From NCBI GenBank assembly GCA_012934845.2, contig WNNJ02003839.1, forward strand, positions 310,001-374,000: 64,000 nucleotides of DNA, read 5' to 3'. A model generated the notes under the pieces. That model was given only the letters and a program-made list of their open reading frames with translations, did not search any database and was not told where the DNA came from. A program made the position numbers and the translations under genes. Numbering within the stretch: the first letter of the stretch is position 1; each line of letters opens with the position of its first letter. Positions 1-12,927 of this stretch are shown here, piece by piece. Source of the stretch: Pomphorhynchus laevis (Eukaryota; Acanthocephala; Palaeacanthocephala; Echinorhynchida; Pomphorhynchidae).

Positions 1-900
1 AAATCTTAAACTTTAAATTTAATAGCTAAAAATTACCTGAACTCAGTTAGCTGATATGATTATCAGATTTTATAACATAGATTTTAACATTAGATTATCA
101 AATTTTTTAACAGATATTTCGATAGCTACTGCTATCGAAATATCGGACAAAAACGTTTTGTTGTATTAAATAAAAATACTTTTCTTCGTTCCATAAAGAT
201 TTTATTTATAAAAGAAGAAGAAAATGGATATTTTCAAAAGTTAGATTTTACATTTGAAACCACAAAGAACAATCTTCTATTTTGAAACTAAAATGAGCGT
301 TAAAACATTTACCAGAGATCCAAAGAATTTTTTGAGAGATCCAAAAGAATATCTCACTCATAGTGTCATTAAATAACATAATAAAATTATATAAATATAA
401 GATGTAAATATTGATCATTTGATTATTAGATTATAAAATAAGATTTTTAACTAAGATATACCATTTTCACAAACAAAATTCTAAAAACATTCAACAACAT
501 TCATTCAAATAGTAAAATCATTCAAATTATCAATTAACAATTCATAGATCAGAAACTAAAAAAAAACAAATTTATCGTTAATTTCACTTATATTCAAAAT
601 TAGATAAAAAGATAAAAAAACTTAAATTTCTATATTGAACGTGACACTGCAATAGGTCATTTTGATATTAATTTACTCCTATTTTATGAAATTAATTACA
701 ATATTATATTACGAAATTAGTTGTAATATTAATTTTTAGATTTTTTAATTCGGAGATAAGTATTGCATTGTTCTATTTTATTATTCTACAAAATTCTGAA
801 AATTAGTATAATAATACTACGGTTGTACTATTATTTTATAGTAATAGAATAACTATTACTATATTTTATTACTATATTACTATATTTTATCGGGTATTTT
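1..900. other. AT-rich intergenic DNA
   Basis: No coding signal is seen. Bases 41-60 carry a motif (CTCAGTTAGCTGAT) that recurs, in either orientation, near 4585, 45590 and 58610, usually close to Penelope tails or AT-rich tandem repeats, so the left edge of the window probably lies inside an old repeat. Confidence 0.5.
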
Positions 901-1480
901 ATTCTACTGATGAGTGTTGCCGGGTACTCAATCATTTCGACGTTAAAGTGGTCGTCTAGAAGTGACATGGTGACTGAAAATCGTGAATCAAAGTCCAGTC
1001 TAAAAGAAACACCAATTTCTATAAATGCCGTATTTCGTAAGAAATCCTGGACCCTTGTTTACTCAGCACATCCGTGCACCGCTATTATACATGCCGTATC
1101 TATTAAGGATCCAACGAGTGCAACGACAATTCAGCAACAACCTCTGCCTAGTGTTTAAGGATGGTCCGCACAGCAATTCGATCTGGCAAAGAGCGTAAGC
1201 CTCAGACAATTAAGCAAAGTGTCGGAAACGCCATTTATTCACAATGTCACACAGGCAACCGAAACGACCAGTGTGTACCTCATTCTACTGATGAGTGTTG
1301 CCGGGTACTCATCATTTCGATGCTGAAGTGGTCGTCTAGAAGTGACATGGTGACTGAAAGTCGTGAATCAAAGTCTAGTCTAACAAGCAACACCATTTAG
1401 TATAAATGCCGTATTTCGTAAGAAATCCTGGACCGTTGTTTACTCAGCAGATCTGTGCACTACTATTATGTATATTATAG
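901..1480 (+). repeat. 381-bp tandem repeat, about 1.5 units
   Basis: The stretch starting ATTCTACTGATGAGTGTTGC at 901 begins again at 1282, a period of 381 bp; the second unit is incomplete. Related copies lie at 28960-29420 (minus) and 59910-60410 (plus). It is much richer in G+C than its surroundings. Short reading frames run through each copy, with a shared piece like LKWSSRSDMVTESRESKSS, but they carry no recognised domain. At 29 kb the same repeat lies directly downstream of a LINE ORF1 remnant, so it may be an internal part of a CR1-like LINE rather than a free satellite. Confidence 0.75.
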
Positions 1481-1631
1481 TATTGTGCTACTGACGAAAG
1501 GATAATCCGAAAACGTTTTTTTAATAAATTGCAAAATAAAGCTTTGTTAAATTTTATATACCTGCTTATTTTGAAATACTTATGAATCCGACAGAAACAA
1601 GCTGTGGTTCAAATAACTATATATCGTTGTG

Positions 1632-1665
1632 TTTTGAAAAGCTTTCGGCTGAAAGCTTTTCAAAT
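1632..1665. repeat. 14-bp stem hairpin
   Basis: TTTGAAAAGCTTTC is followed after four bases by its exact reverse complement. No function can be assigned. Confidence 0.6.
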
Positions 1666-1818
1666 AATAATATTCATCGTTTCTCGGTTTATCAATTACT
1701 TTATTATATATACTGAATTTTCCGTATTCCTAACTTTTTCGTCTGCACATTACTCGGAAATTGAATATTTATTATTTAATTATTGGAGCTGTATCAAAGG
1801 AAAGAAGAAATTTATTTA

Positions 1819-2014
1819 ATATTTCGCTAACTACTGATAGCATCTTCAGAAAATTACCTGAAGTTGAAAATTACATCTTTATAAAATGTAATTTTCTGAA
1901 CTAATTTTATAAAGGCATATTACATATTACATATTTTTGTAATTTTATATAAGCATGAACATTTTAAAAAACATTGTAATTTTCTGAATATGCTAACAGA
2001 AGTTAGCGAAATAT
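1819..2014. mobile_element. MITE-like element with 39-bp terminal inverted repeats
   Basis: The left end, 1819-1857 (starting ATATTTCGCTAACT), matches the reverse complement of 1976-2014 at 36 of 39 positions. The ~196-bp interior is non-coding, AT-rich and itself contains a hairpin built from GAAAATTACAT and its complement. Size, terminal inverted repeats and lack of coding fit a miniature inverted-repeat transposable element; the superfamily is not recognisable and no convincing target duplication was seen. Confidence 0.55.
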
Positions 2015-2095
2015 CAAAAATTATTTCGTCTTCCTATGATCCAGCCCCAATAATTATTTATCAATAATGGATCAGTATTAACTATTTAAAATTTA

Positions 2096-2526
2096 TTATT
2101 TTTTACTTAATTTTCGATATGCACTAATATCATCTTCAGAGTACCTAGAGAAAAGTTTTAATAAAAACTTAGAGTTTGTTCTATCAAAATACAGTGCAGA
2201 TACGCTGAAGAAGATCCAAATTCGTATCGAAAATAACGTATCAATCAAAAATACATGTCCGAGTAAAGCCAAACAAATTAGAATTTCAGAAAATAAGTGC
2301 ACAGATAATTTAATGTATAATTTTAACCTACAATATTTTGATTTATAACCTTATTGGGAAAATTTTTATGGATAATAGTCGCAATATTCGTCGAGGTTAC
2401 TACAAATCCCAAAAGTCCGGGAATTAGCGCGCAGTTTGAAAACACCGAAGCCTCAGAATTATTATAGCATTCTGTGTAAGCAAAATGTACCAGCAGCGAT
2501 TTAATCTGTTTATTACAAATATTCAT
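2096..2526 (-). CDS. Possible small membrane protein, perhaps TMEM141-like, structure unresolved
   Basis: Two adjacent minus-strand frames (2526-2323 and 2302-2096) look more like protein than their surroundings. The first reads ...FAYTECYNNSEAS, a hydrophobic stretch (ALIPGLLGFVVTSTNIATII) and KNFPNK. The second has a hydrophobic stretch followed by VSALYFDRTNSK and an acidic/basic tail ending in KLSKK. The order Y-x2-C, membrane segment, K-x-FP, second membrane segment ending VS, then SxK resembles the small two-pass protein TMEM141. The frames differ by two bases and I could not find a donor/acceptor pair that joins them in phase, so this may be a misread intron or a pseudogene. Identification is tentative. 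Confidence 0.2.
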
Positions 2527-3948
2527 TAAATTTATTAAATATATTAAATTTATTATGTAAACAATATCTTATTGATATTGAAAATAATATAAATGCAATA
2601 ACCTGAATTTTATCTAAAACTCCTTCAGTATTAAAATATTTAGAAAAATATATAATTGCATATCTGGTAATCAATGTTTTACATCGATCTCAAATATTAA
2701 TTTATGTTTTTAGCCAGAGGTAGTAATACTTTTGGACTATTCAGATGTATCAAACATTATCAAACTACGAGATGTCCAGTGTCCTGTATGATTTGAACAA
2801 AACGCATAATTGCAATTCACGTGTTGGAGAGTTGATATACTTTTTTAAACAAGATGTTCTTCAATAGTAGACATCATATCCATATGCGTTACGAATGCCT
2901 TATCCTACATTGAATCTATATAATTTCCATGAATTAATTGGTATTGTTCAGTCATCTTTCTTTTTTAATTTATTAGGCATCGTTATTTATGAATTATTAA
3001 CCAGTTAGTTATATTATGTTAAGGTTTTTCAACTAGATGGGATGATCTGAGAAATTACGAAATTGCCGAAATCATGAAAATAAAATTGAGAGGAAATCTT
3101 AGAGTAGGTCTCTTCGGCATAATTCTGAACAGCGAAAGGTTGAGGGTTTACTGCAATTCAACGATTGTTTAAAACCTCTACAACTAACTAGATTGATTAA
3201 ATTTAACAAAATTTAAGAAAAGTGGAGCATAGAGGTATTATGATTTATCTACTTAATAAAATCCATTTGTCAAAATTTGCAGGTTGCCTGGTCAATGTTG
3301 TCGCAATGCAGTAATGTTTTATACAAACTCAGAAGTTGTATATATTATATCATATATTTAAAATGAAGGCATTGCTATCGTTGAATTAATAAAATATTAA
3401 TGCATTATAAAATGATTGGTAATAATAAAATTAGTGTAGAAAAATAGTAACTACCAAATAGTGGTTGATATTCTACAATACATATTCATTGTTGATATTT
3501 TACGTAAATATCAAGCAATCAGTTGGAATATCGTTTATCAGATGTTGGTATAATTTGCTGCTGTTTGTATTTCATTGTAATAAACGTAGCCAGTAATTAT
3601 GTGCTAAATATCAGTACCTAGAGTATAGGTCAGTATATATATCAAGTTACACATTTAAGTCTGAAAGAATGTGAAATTTTGAGTCATTTTTGTTGTTGAG
3701 ATAATTCAATTCATATTCGTAATTGTTAGAAGGTAAAAAATTAGATATATTGCAATGTAGTGTTTAAAATATAAATACTTGTAACATATTAGTACAAGCA
3801 AAGTGTGGGGATTTAGTACGTCTGTTATTTCTCGGTTCAAACCAAAATCAAAACTAAACATTGATAAGTTAACAACACATTAATGCTAGAAGGTAAAAAG
3901 TGGCGATCAGAGAGCACCAAGCGGCTTGAATTCAACTCACCTTAGCTG
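2527..3948. other. AT-rich DNA, nothing recognised
   Basis: No sustained reading frame or repeat family was seen. Confidence 0.5.
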
Positions 3949-4470
3949 AACTTCAGAGCGTCTACATTATCAAAACCTGGAAGAAACTTTTTCAGCTACG
4001 TTTAGAATTTTGTTTGTATTCTTCTTTTGTAAATAAAAACTTTAATACAAGACAAAGCCTATATGGCTATTCAGTCTGCTTACGGAAATAAGATTAAAAT
4101 TAAACAAAATGTAGGAGTGATAGAGTTAATAAAATAAGAAACAAAATAGCTTCTTCATTCCATCTATTTGTTTTAGTCACGGAATTGATTCTTAAATAAA
4201 ATCAGCGTCGTGGACACAACAACGTATTCAGGAAGGCTATTCAGCACTTTAACCACACATCTGGACAATCCTGTGGCAGTCGATAGTTTCCCTGTATGCT
4301 GCTTAAAAATGGTCATCGAATTATGTTTTTTGGACATCGAATGTACCAACTTACTGGTTCGTTGAACTTCAGAGCGTCGACTTTATAAAAAACTATGAGA
4401 GTTATTTTTCAGTAACATATATGTTTGAAGTTTTGTTTGTATTTTTTGTTTTTATTACTGCTTTTAAATA
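3949..4470 (-). mobile_element. LINE 3' remnant with duplicated tail
   Basis: On the minus strand, about 4350-4180 reads LSRCVVKVLNSLPEYVVVST and then LFKNQ, the NSLP...FK signature at the very C-terminus of CR1/Jockey-type ORF2 proteins. On its downstream side a unit starting (plus strand) GAACTTCAGAGCGTC occurs at 3949-4030 and again at 4363-4470, so the tail is duplicated around the coding scrap. Confidence 0.45.
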
Positions 4471-4569
4471 AAATAATTACATAATTTTTATTAAATATTA
4501 ATTTTTATTTTTTTTACATGATATAAATATAAATCTTATAATTATATCTTTATTTTTAATTTATATAAA

Positions 4570-4830
4570 ATATAAAGTACGTAGACTCAGTTATCTGATC
4601 TGGTTTGTTTTAATGACAAGTTATTATCGACATGCGAATTTGTTTTCTTGGTAATATAATCTCTCTCAGCGATACTGAAACCATGTATTATTGGTGAGGA
4701 ATAGGGTCCGAAACATGATAACATATCAGTCCATCCTAATGACCTCTGATCCTTATTCTGATAAATCGTCTGTTATTTATTAGTCAATTCATAACACTTG
4801 ACTTTTATTTTAAAAATCAATTTAAAATTT
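4570..4830 (+). mobile_element. Penelope-like element 3' region, degraded copy
   Basis: The reverse complement of about 4660-4830 aligns with 13720-13830 and 58760-58870: it shares the GAATTGACTAATAAATAACA block, the AGAGGTCAT block and a TTTCGG core. The GC-rich island described for the other copies is decayed here. The motif GACTCAGTTATCTGATCTG lies next to it, as near the 58.6-kb copy. Confidence 0.5.
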
Positions 4831-5345
4831 TACATCTACTGTTGAATTCAACATATGTACTGTTGAATTTAAGGAAACAAAATAAACTTAAGTATACAAA
4901 TACGGTTTAAATATATTAATTAAACTATATCATAAAATATTAATCATATTAATTAATTATATTCAATTAATTATAATTTATTATACTAATCATAAAATAT
5001 ATAGTTACAAGACTAAAAATAGTTACAAGACTACGGAAGAATTGTCTCATATATTGGATTATAATTAATTATAATCGATTATAACTAATCATAAAACATA
5101 ATTTTGATCAGTGACTTCTGCTATCAATAGTATTTTGCAGTGTTTTTTGTTATTATCCACAAGCATTTCATAAAAATCAGGATATATCCGACAAAATTTA
5201 GTTAAAATAATAACCCTTATAATATCCTATATATTACTATAATATATGGGATTAATACTATAATAATTAGATTAATGATTATAATAATGATTATTATGAT
5301 GAATAATAATCATATTAATATTAACTTTAATTATAACCCTAATAA
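4831..5345. other. AT-rich DNA with local ATAATTA-type repetition
   Basis: Simple AT-rich sequence with short palindromic ATTAATTATAAT-like runs; nothing coding. Confidence 0.5.
5333..5345. repeat. Target-site duplication, left copy
   Basis: ATAACCCTAATAA, identical to 7573-7585 on the other side of the LINE. The left copy lies at the LINE's 3' end because the element is on the minus strand. Confidence 0.6.
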
Positions 5346-7572
5346 CATATTTATTTTTACGTGGCAAATGCGTGCCGACGCACGCTTACATGACCACAGA
5401 AAAAGAGCAGAAATCTAAATCATGTGTCGATAAGGTAAGTACGGATGCGGTATTTGAATGTAATAAAGGAGGGAGCGCGGTGGACGTCGAGTGGGAGCTG
5501 ATTCCAGGCGAGTGGGACAGCGACGAGGAAGGATCGGAGAACGTAGTTGTTAAAAGTAATTGGGAACGTGGAGTAAGATGCAATTACGGGAACGCAGTGA
5601 TAATTGTATCTTATCAATGATGCAATTATTGATAAGATGATAATTGCATCATCCTATGCAATTCATGATGCATAAGATGGGGCGAGTGTCGTCATCTTAT
5701 GCAATTGATGATGAGGTGGGGCGAGTGTCGTATAAGAAAGGGAGGTTAATGAACGATGGGGAGCCCACTGCGATGAGATGAAAAGTTACGAGAAGGAGGC
5801 GGAGTTGTATGCGGATGTGGTCAGGAGATTTTGGCAAGATATGTGGATGTGTGGTCAAAGCGATTGAGATGTAGGAGCATTCGAACGGCGGAGTTGATGA
5901 TGCGTTGTAGGGGTGGATGATGGATTTTAGAGAAATAGAGACAAGGCTGAGGAAGTAATCGATTTTAGGGAAAAGAAGCGAGGATATAAGAGACATACAG
6001 GAACGCAAGTCGATAAGGGGGCGAATACGGCGTATGTCACGGAGAATTAAGTTAGACAAACGGACATTGTCACGAAAGAATGGTTTAAGGGAAAAGTGAT
6101 CATCGAAATGGAATTCTAAGAAATGAGATTGTAGGCTATTGGGATGATTGATAAGGCAAAATATACAGGGGGAGGGATATGTTAAGTTGACAGGGGAGGA
6201 TCAACATTTTTTAAACTTTTCTGGGTTTAGAACGAGACCAATATGGGAGAGACGTTTGTAGATAGAATAAAGACAGTTGGATGCAGAAATTGCGATATCG
6301 TGCATGGGATGGGCGGTGCATGAGCATATTTGAGGATGTCATCGGCGTATTGTATGACGTTAAAGGAGTAAAGTCTGATAAACGGAGAGAGATTGTCAAG
6401 CAGTAAAGATAAAAACAGGATACCTAGAACTGAACCTTGAGGACCCGTCAAAAAAATAGGGATGGGAAGGGAGATGATGAATTTGAGTAAGCGCGAAAAG
6501 AACGGTCGGATAGATATGAGGTAAGCCATGCTACGGATGATGAAGAAAAGCCGTTATCATAACGAAGGCGAGAAAAAAGGATGGAGTAGTTGACGATGTC
6601 GAAAGAGGAGGAGAGGTCGAGGAATATGAGAACACTATATAGAGTCGTGTCATGATAAATGAGTAGGTCGTTGTAAACTTTCATGCATACGATTTCTGTA
6701 GAGTGATTAGAGCGGAAACCGAATTAAAAAGGTGGGTTCAGATTGGATGAAGATAGATAAACGTTGATCCGTATTAAGATAAGGCGCTCTAAAAGTAGGA
6801 AAGAGTAGGGAGGAGTGAAATTGGCGATAGCTAGAAGAAAGGGAGGGATCGAGTGATTGTTTCTTAAAGAGGGGACGCACGATGGCGGATTTCCAGTTTG
6901 AATGAAAGATACGACTGCGGATAGACTAGTTAAACAAGATGGTGAGGAAATTGATATCAATGAGCATACAAATTTAAGTATGGAGATTGGCAGGGGATCG
7001 GCAGGTGAGGTTTTTTTGGCAAGGACATGAAAACAGATAAGACTTTGGCATGTGAGACAGGAAGAAGATGAAAGAGTTCCGGGAAGATGAGGCGAGGTGA
7101 TTATCAGTGAGATGGAATGGAGACGGGTTGTAAGAGCGCAACGCGGATACTTTGGTCTGGGGGAAATGACGAATAATAATGGAGATTGAGTTAAAAGTAT
7201 GCCATAGAGACTTCGAGTTGAATGAAGTGTTAATTTTATGCTGTCAGAAGGAGTTGTATTTGGTACGTAGTAGGTGAAGATGAGACCGGCGAAGAGCAAT
7301 ATAGGAATCACTGATAGATAGAGTGAGAAAGCGGATATCATGTATGAGAGAGCTGTGGTATACTCTCAAAGCATGACGGAATCGACGCTTTGAGAGTAGG
7401 TGTTGGATTCACCCATTGGGCACGGGGCAAGCGACGGTGAAGGTGAGGCTTGAAGGGCAAGAGAAGATTGAGAGTGGATTTGAGTTCAGAGTCGAAAAGA
7501 AAGGCAAGATCGTGAGGAGAGGAAGATGTTATTGCGGGATAAGATAGAGACGATTTGAGAATAATACTGATA
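5346..7572 (-). mobile_element. CR1/L2-like LINE, subfamily A, 5'-truncated ORF2
   Basis: Translated frames on the minus strand cover the ORF2 C-terminal half in order: a pre-RT linker (7341-6724), an RT palm piece with FLDLSSSFDIVNYSIL (6684-6448), the core GSVLG...QYADDILKYAHAP with the catalytic YADD (6529-6227), the thumb and conserved LRDIRRI (6059-5697), and the C-terminal AWNQLPLDV block (5620-5400). Several frame changes and stops separate these pieces, so it is inactive. The element is flanked by a 13-bp direct repeat, ATAACCCTAATAA, at 5333-5345 and 7573-7585, read as its target-site duplication. A palindromic insertion near 5600-5700 is absent from the 44-kb copy. Confidence 0.85.
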
Positions 7573-7585
7573 ATAACCCTAATAA
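7573..7585. repeat. Target-site duplication, right copy
   Basis: ATAACCCTAATAA, identical to 5333-5345; it marks the 5' truncation point of the LINE. Confidence 0.6.
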
Positions 7586-10500
7586 TACCTTATATAGTAT
7601 TATAACTAATACGATATATTAATATATCGTATTAATAGTAATCATATTAATATTATTAATAGTATGTAAATTTTAATTCTTATATATTCTTTATATTTTT
7701 GAATATATTTTTTCAGTATAACAATATACTAGTTATAAATTATACCTTGTATTTTATCAAAAGATATTTGAATATTAAAATGTTATAATTAATAATTATA
7801 ACATTTATACATAATATTTTATTTATTATATTGTAGAAATATTATAATTATTAATTATATCATTCTAATATTACAATTACATTTACAATTTTATAACCTT
7901 TTCAAGTTTTTAAATTAAAATTAAAAATTACTTATAGGTCAAGTATTTTACTTATGATATTCATAATTATTCATCATAATAATATAAATTAATTAAAAGA
8001 TCAAACTTTTGATTTAATTAATTTATTTAGATTCATTTCAAAATGGTAAAATAACAATTGATTAATTATATTGGTTTTACAATAGCTTACCGTAACATGT
8101 TTGTAATGATATTTGTTTTGAACGATGTTGATAAACGCCCTTGAAGGTATATATGCGGATGATGTACTAACAATATAAAGACAGATGCTTTAACATATTG
8201 AGCAAAGATACTAATAACTGAACAGAAAAAATAATAGAAAATGAGTGATATAACTTTGATAATTAATGCTGTAATACAGGTGATTGATATTTGACTTTTG
8301 GGCTTAGACAATTGAATTTATAAAGGCACAAGTAATCGAATTCATTCTCTCATCGTTATCTATATTATAAAAAACCAACTTAGCTCATAAAAACAAAGTA
8401 TTAAAGGTTATATAATTTTGATGAACTGTTAGCAGCTTAATGCTATCACAATCATCGATATTAATGATGATAACACAAAACGTTTTGATAAAAATTTTTA
8501 GAATCGAAGAGACCCTGTAAAATTGTTTATTACATTTTCGAATAACTCAACATGATAACACGAAGAACTCAAAATGTTTACGACACTTTCGGATAATTTA
8601 TTCAGTCAGCCATAAAACAGTTAATTTTTTTAATTAAATCTGCGATTTAAGTATTTACAAAACTATATTTCACGTAATCAACTTTTACCAGCTATATACA
8701 ACTTTTCTCGGGTGTCTTGATAATTATTGAATCAAAGAAAATTCGATTAAAAGTTTATTTAATGAAAAATATCGTAAAAAGGAGTATAAGATCATAAGGC
8801 TAAATATTTTTTCAGGTTTTGATTAAAAATTATTCAATTTACTAAAAATAAATAATTCATAATTTTAAAGTTTTCTATTTCACTTGCGACTATAATTCGC
8901 ATTATGAAGCATTTGTACTTAAATTAGCTATATGTTTTTAAATAATTATTGGATTTTGGGTTCGAATTTATTCCACTAAACACAAGATAATTTCCTATAA
9001 AAACGTTTTGTTCGTATTTAATCCCTAAATAATTGATTCTTTTGATGTATAGTTTTCAAGTTTTATATTTTAAACATAAAGAATCACAATAACACGCGTT
9101 ATTATACTTTACTGAAATTCCGCAAGTTCGTGTATACATGAGAATAACACAATAACTAAAATAAATTGATTTTAAAATTAATTAAAAATAAATAATTAAA
9201 ATTAATTAATTTTAATGAAGAAAACAATTTTTAGTTTAAATTATAAATTTTAATCTTTAAATGTTTTCATGTTTTAATTAGATAAATACAGGTAAAATTG
9301 TCGAATTAATGTACTTTGCATGCTCTAAAAAAACTCAAAATTTTAAAGATAATGTTGCGAATACTCTTTGGAAATAAATTATTATTTGCTCTTGATGCTA
9401 TTTTTAAGTACAAAAGAAAAACAACGTGTAGAATTACAGAGCATATATAGAGATAGAATGAAAGCTATGCCTGTACTAAGAAAATGAAACAACGCAAGAT
9501 CAAAGCAAAAAATAAGAGAGCGGTTGAAATTCACCATTTTAAAATACATAGGGAAACATGTTAAAAGAAATTAAAAAGTTATAGGTGTTAATTTAAAATA
9601 GACTTGTAAAGATTTGAATACTTGAAATAAATTAAATTCAAATACGACAATAAATTTGACTTATTTTGTGTTAGTTAAAGTAGATAATTTTTTATCCATT
9701 AAAATGTTTTCTCTGCAAAATGAAATTATTGTACAAATTTGAATAATAACTATTCTCGATAAAAACAGTATTGATAACTATCTAAAGGCAATTGAATAAT
9801 ATTTATTCATAGCACATTAATAATGTTGCCTTTAGGATAATCGTTAGTTAGGATCCATGACAGCTTGTTGAATATACAAACTTACTGCAATTTGCATGGA
9901 AAATGTGTATTCTTCTACGCAATCATCAAAGATAATTAATGTCATATTTTTAATAAACAACTTTGTTTACCAAATTTAGATTTAAAACATTTTTCAATTG
10001 TAATTGTGATACAAATTTGCTATGCAATTGTAATATTTAATAATGATTTAAAATAAAATTAAATAATAGTTGAATCATTTGAAATTAATAATTTTTACAA
10101 AATAAACTGTATGACTTGAACAGAGAAAATTAAAATACGGAGTGGGTCAACGATATAAAATTCAACCCCAGATTAACATCACTTAAAATATTGCATTTAT
10201 TCTTTGGAGAAACGAATGAAAAATGTTTAACAAGTTCTAGATATTTTTGAATATCTTTGGTTGCCTTTTAAAACAATTTAGCGAATAATTCATATATAGC
10301 TGTAAGCAAATCCAGGGGGCTAATCATCTAAAGGACTGTAGATGAATTTTTTGAATCATAGGAATTGATGAACAATACATACAGTACTGTACATCAATAT
10401 GTACAACATTTTTTCATACAGTACTTTGTTGTACTGTATGAAAATTATAATTACAAAATAAAATTGTATAAATAATTATAAAATTCATTAACACTTATTT

Positions 10501-12927
10501 ATACTGATAAAAATTCTAATAATAATTTAGTTTATTAGAAAAATGAATATTATAATCGGTTTAGTAATAAATAATTAAATTATGTGTTTAACAAATATTC
10601 TCTGTTATATTATTATATTATTCTGAGTTATATTCTATGCTATATAATTATATTCTGAGTTTTACATTTTTAAATGAAATGTTTTGTAAAACCAGTTAAA
10701 AAATGAATTGATAGCAATAACAGCTAAGCCTAAAAATGAAAACCAAATTGGTATGCCAACGTCAAGATCCAAAAACTTTGCTCGCTAAAATAAATTAAAT
10801 TACGAATAAATAACAACGTAGTTCAATATACATTATTAGTAAACATATGTCTTTTAAAATATATGAAAATTTTAGTAAATAATTATTCCAATAACGATCA
10901 AATTATTAAATTCACAGTTTGCTTGGATTGCTTGTGATTGCTTGGTGGCGAGTTAATTAATGGCATTTTTGTTTAGAGTGTGAACTAAATGTTAAGGTAT
11001 GCAAAGGGTTATTTATTGGGTTAATAGCTTAACCCAATAAATTTATCAGCAATGATTAAGTAGCGAACATATTGACATATATGAATTATAATAATATCAA
11101 GGAATTGTACAACACACAATTAGCTAATATATAGATAAGAAACCAATTTCTCATACTATTTTAAACAATGAAAACTAAATCAAAACAATTATACAAATAT
11201 CATAATATAATATTGTATAAATTACGTTTCTGTCGAAAGCAATTTAGTATTTTTAACAAATATTACAATTCAATTTGTAAACCGTAATTTTAAATTTATA
11301 AAAATATTTGCAATATGGCCATCAAAAAAGAGTAATCAAAATGTTTAATTTTTATTTAATATCATATTTCCATTTCATGTAGAACAGATAATTACATTAC
11401 AGATATAAGATGTACGCGTATGATTTTGTGAAGTAATGGCGAGTTGTTATACATTTTATAATGAATGAAATTAGCTTACATAAGATAAATAAATAAAAAC
11501 TAAAATTAAATTAAATTAGCTTACATAAGATTAAATAAAAACTAAAATTTATTACAAATTTAATACAGAAAAATTTAATTATAAATTAATTACAAATTTA
11601 TAATTAATAAATTAAATTATTTTTTTATTATTAAATAAAATCATTATAATAATTATTAAATATAATCGTTATTAAATAATTTAAATAATTATTAGATTAA
11701 TTTAATTAAATTTATTATACTAAACTTCATTTTTTATTCTTTATTGAATAAAGTATTCAATACAAAAAATTAAATATTTCTAATTTAAAATAAATTTTTT
11801 AAATATTAATTATTTTAAGTATTTATTTCAAATTATTTACAAATAATTATAAATATTAATATTAAATTAATTGTTTTCCCAATAAGGTTTATTAAGCCTC
11901 AGCCATATTGGGCCATAAAAGTATACCTATATAAATGGTAAACATTAAAGATGCAAAAAAGCGTACAAGATTAAGAAAACTTGAATATATATGTTTTGAT
12001 TGATTCGATGGATCATCGATAATGACTTTATTCATTGATAGCTAAAAACGTGAAGTAAGTCGTCAGATTCTATATAGCAATATTTTTATCGTGAGTGGTT
12101 TGAGCGCTGGTGAAATTTTAACTATCTTAACACGTTACAAAGTGTTGGCGGCTAAACAAAATCTTTCTAAGTTCAAGGCGTGATCCTTCAAACCAGGTTA
12201 TTCTTCTTATTGAACTCCACCCATTTATGATCCGCAGCAAAATTGCAATGAGGTATTTGAGAATTTAAAGGCGGGCTTTTGATCAATTCACTTCACCTTC
12301 TTCGGCTAAACCTATCGACTGATACTACAAAACACTAGGCGAAATATCTAAATTAATATTCCCATTGAATTATTCTACAGAATTTTTTGTTTTGGAACAG
12401 ATTTTCATGAATAATTTTTTTTACATTTTTGCTGAGATCAGTCGGCATTCATAATATTAATTCGATACACAAGTACAATTTAAAAATGTATGGAAATTTT
12501 CATACAATTTTACAATTTCCATTCATTTTTGGAAATTAAAGTACAGTTCATTTTGCATTTCCATCATTTAGGAATATCGTATTTCAATACATCTTTTACT
12601 GTGTCATACCTTCATATTTATAAACCTTCTAACTATTTTAAAATTTCGTTCGTAAACGCATTATTCTTGGCCAATAATTTCATATATTTCTTTATTACAT
12701 ATCTAATAATAAGATTTTCTTAACAAAACGTTACATATCTGCATTTGTGTACTGAAATCACGTATTAATAAGTTTTCACTTGCTTCCGCGCCGTAGACAG
12801 AAACCTTATAGTAATTTCTTTTAATTTCTTAAGCTTTTAACATTTTAGAATTGGCATTAATCTTTTAATGTTGACATTAATATTCTCTAAAGCAATCTCC
12901 TGGCTTGTATCTTATCTTTGCTTTGTC
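7586..12927. other. 5.3-kb AT-rich intergenic region
   Basis: Very AT-rich with no recognisable gene apart from the weak candidate exon at 8095-8311. A GC-richer patch at about 12050-12320 shows no coding or repeat match within the window. Confidence 0.5.
8095..8311 (-). CDS. Weak candidate exon with membrane-like sequence
   Basis: The minus-strand frame reads a hydrophobic stretch (ITCITALIIKVISLIFYYFF) followed by VHHPHIYLQGRLSTSFKTN and ends at a good splice donor (CG|GTAAGC). Its upstream start is not an ATG, no acceptor is obvious and no partner exon was found. It could be a random open frame in AT-rich DNA. Confidence 0.15.

Noticed and set aside
1282-1330. Hammerhead ribozyme in the 381-bp repeat (contains CTGATGAG)
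   Set aside because: The required GAAA after stem II is missing in all copies and no cleavage-site context fits.
5372-5620. Plus-strand open frame of 82 codons
   Set aside because: It is the antisense shadow of the LINE ORF2 C-terminus.
5333-7585. Telomeric repeat remnants (TAACCCTAA)
   Set aside because: Only single units, best explained as a target-site duplication; no tandem array.
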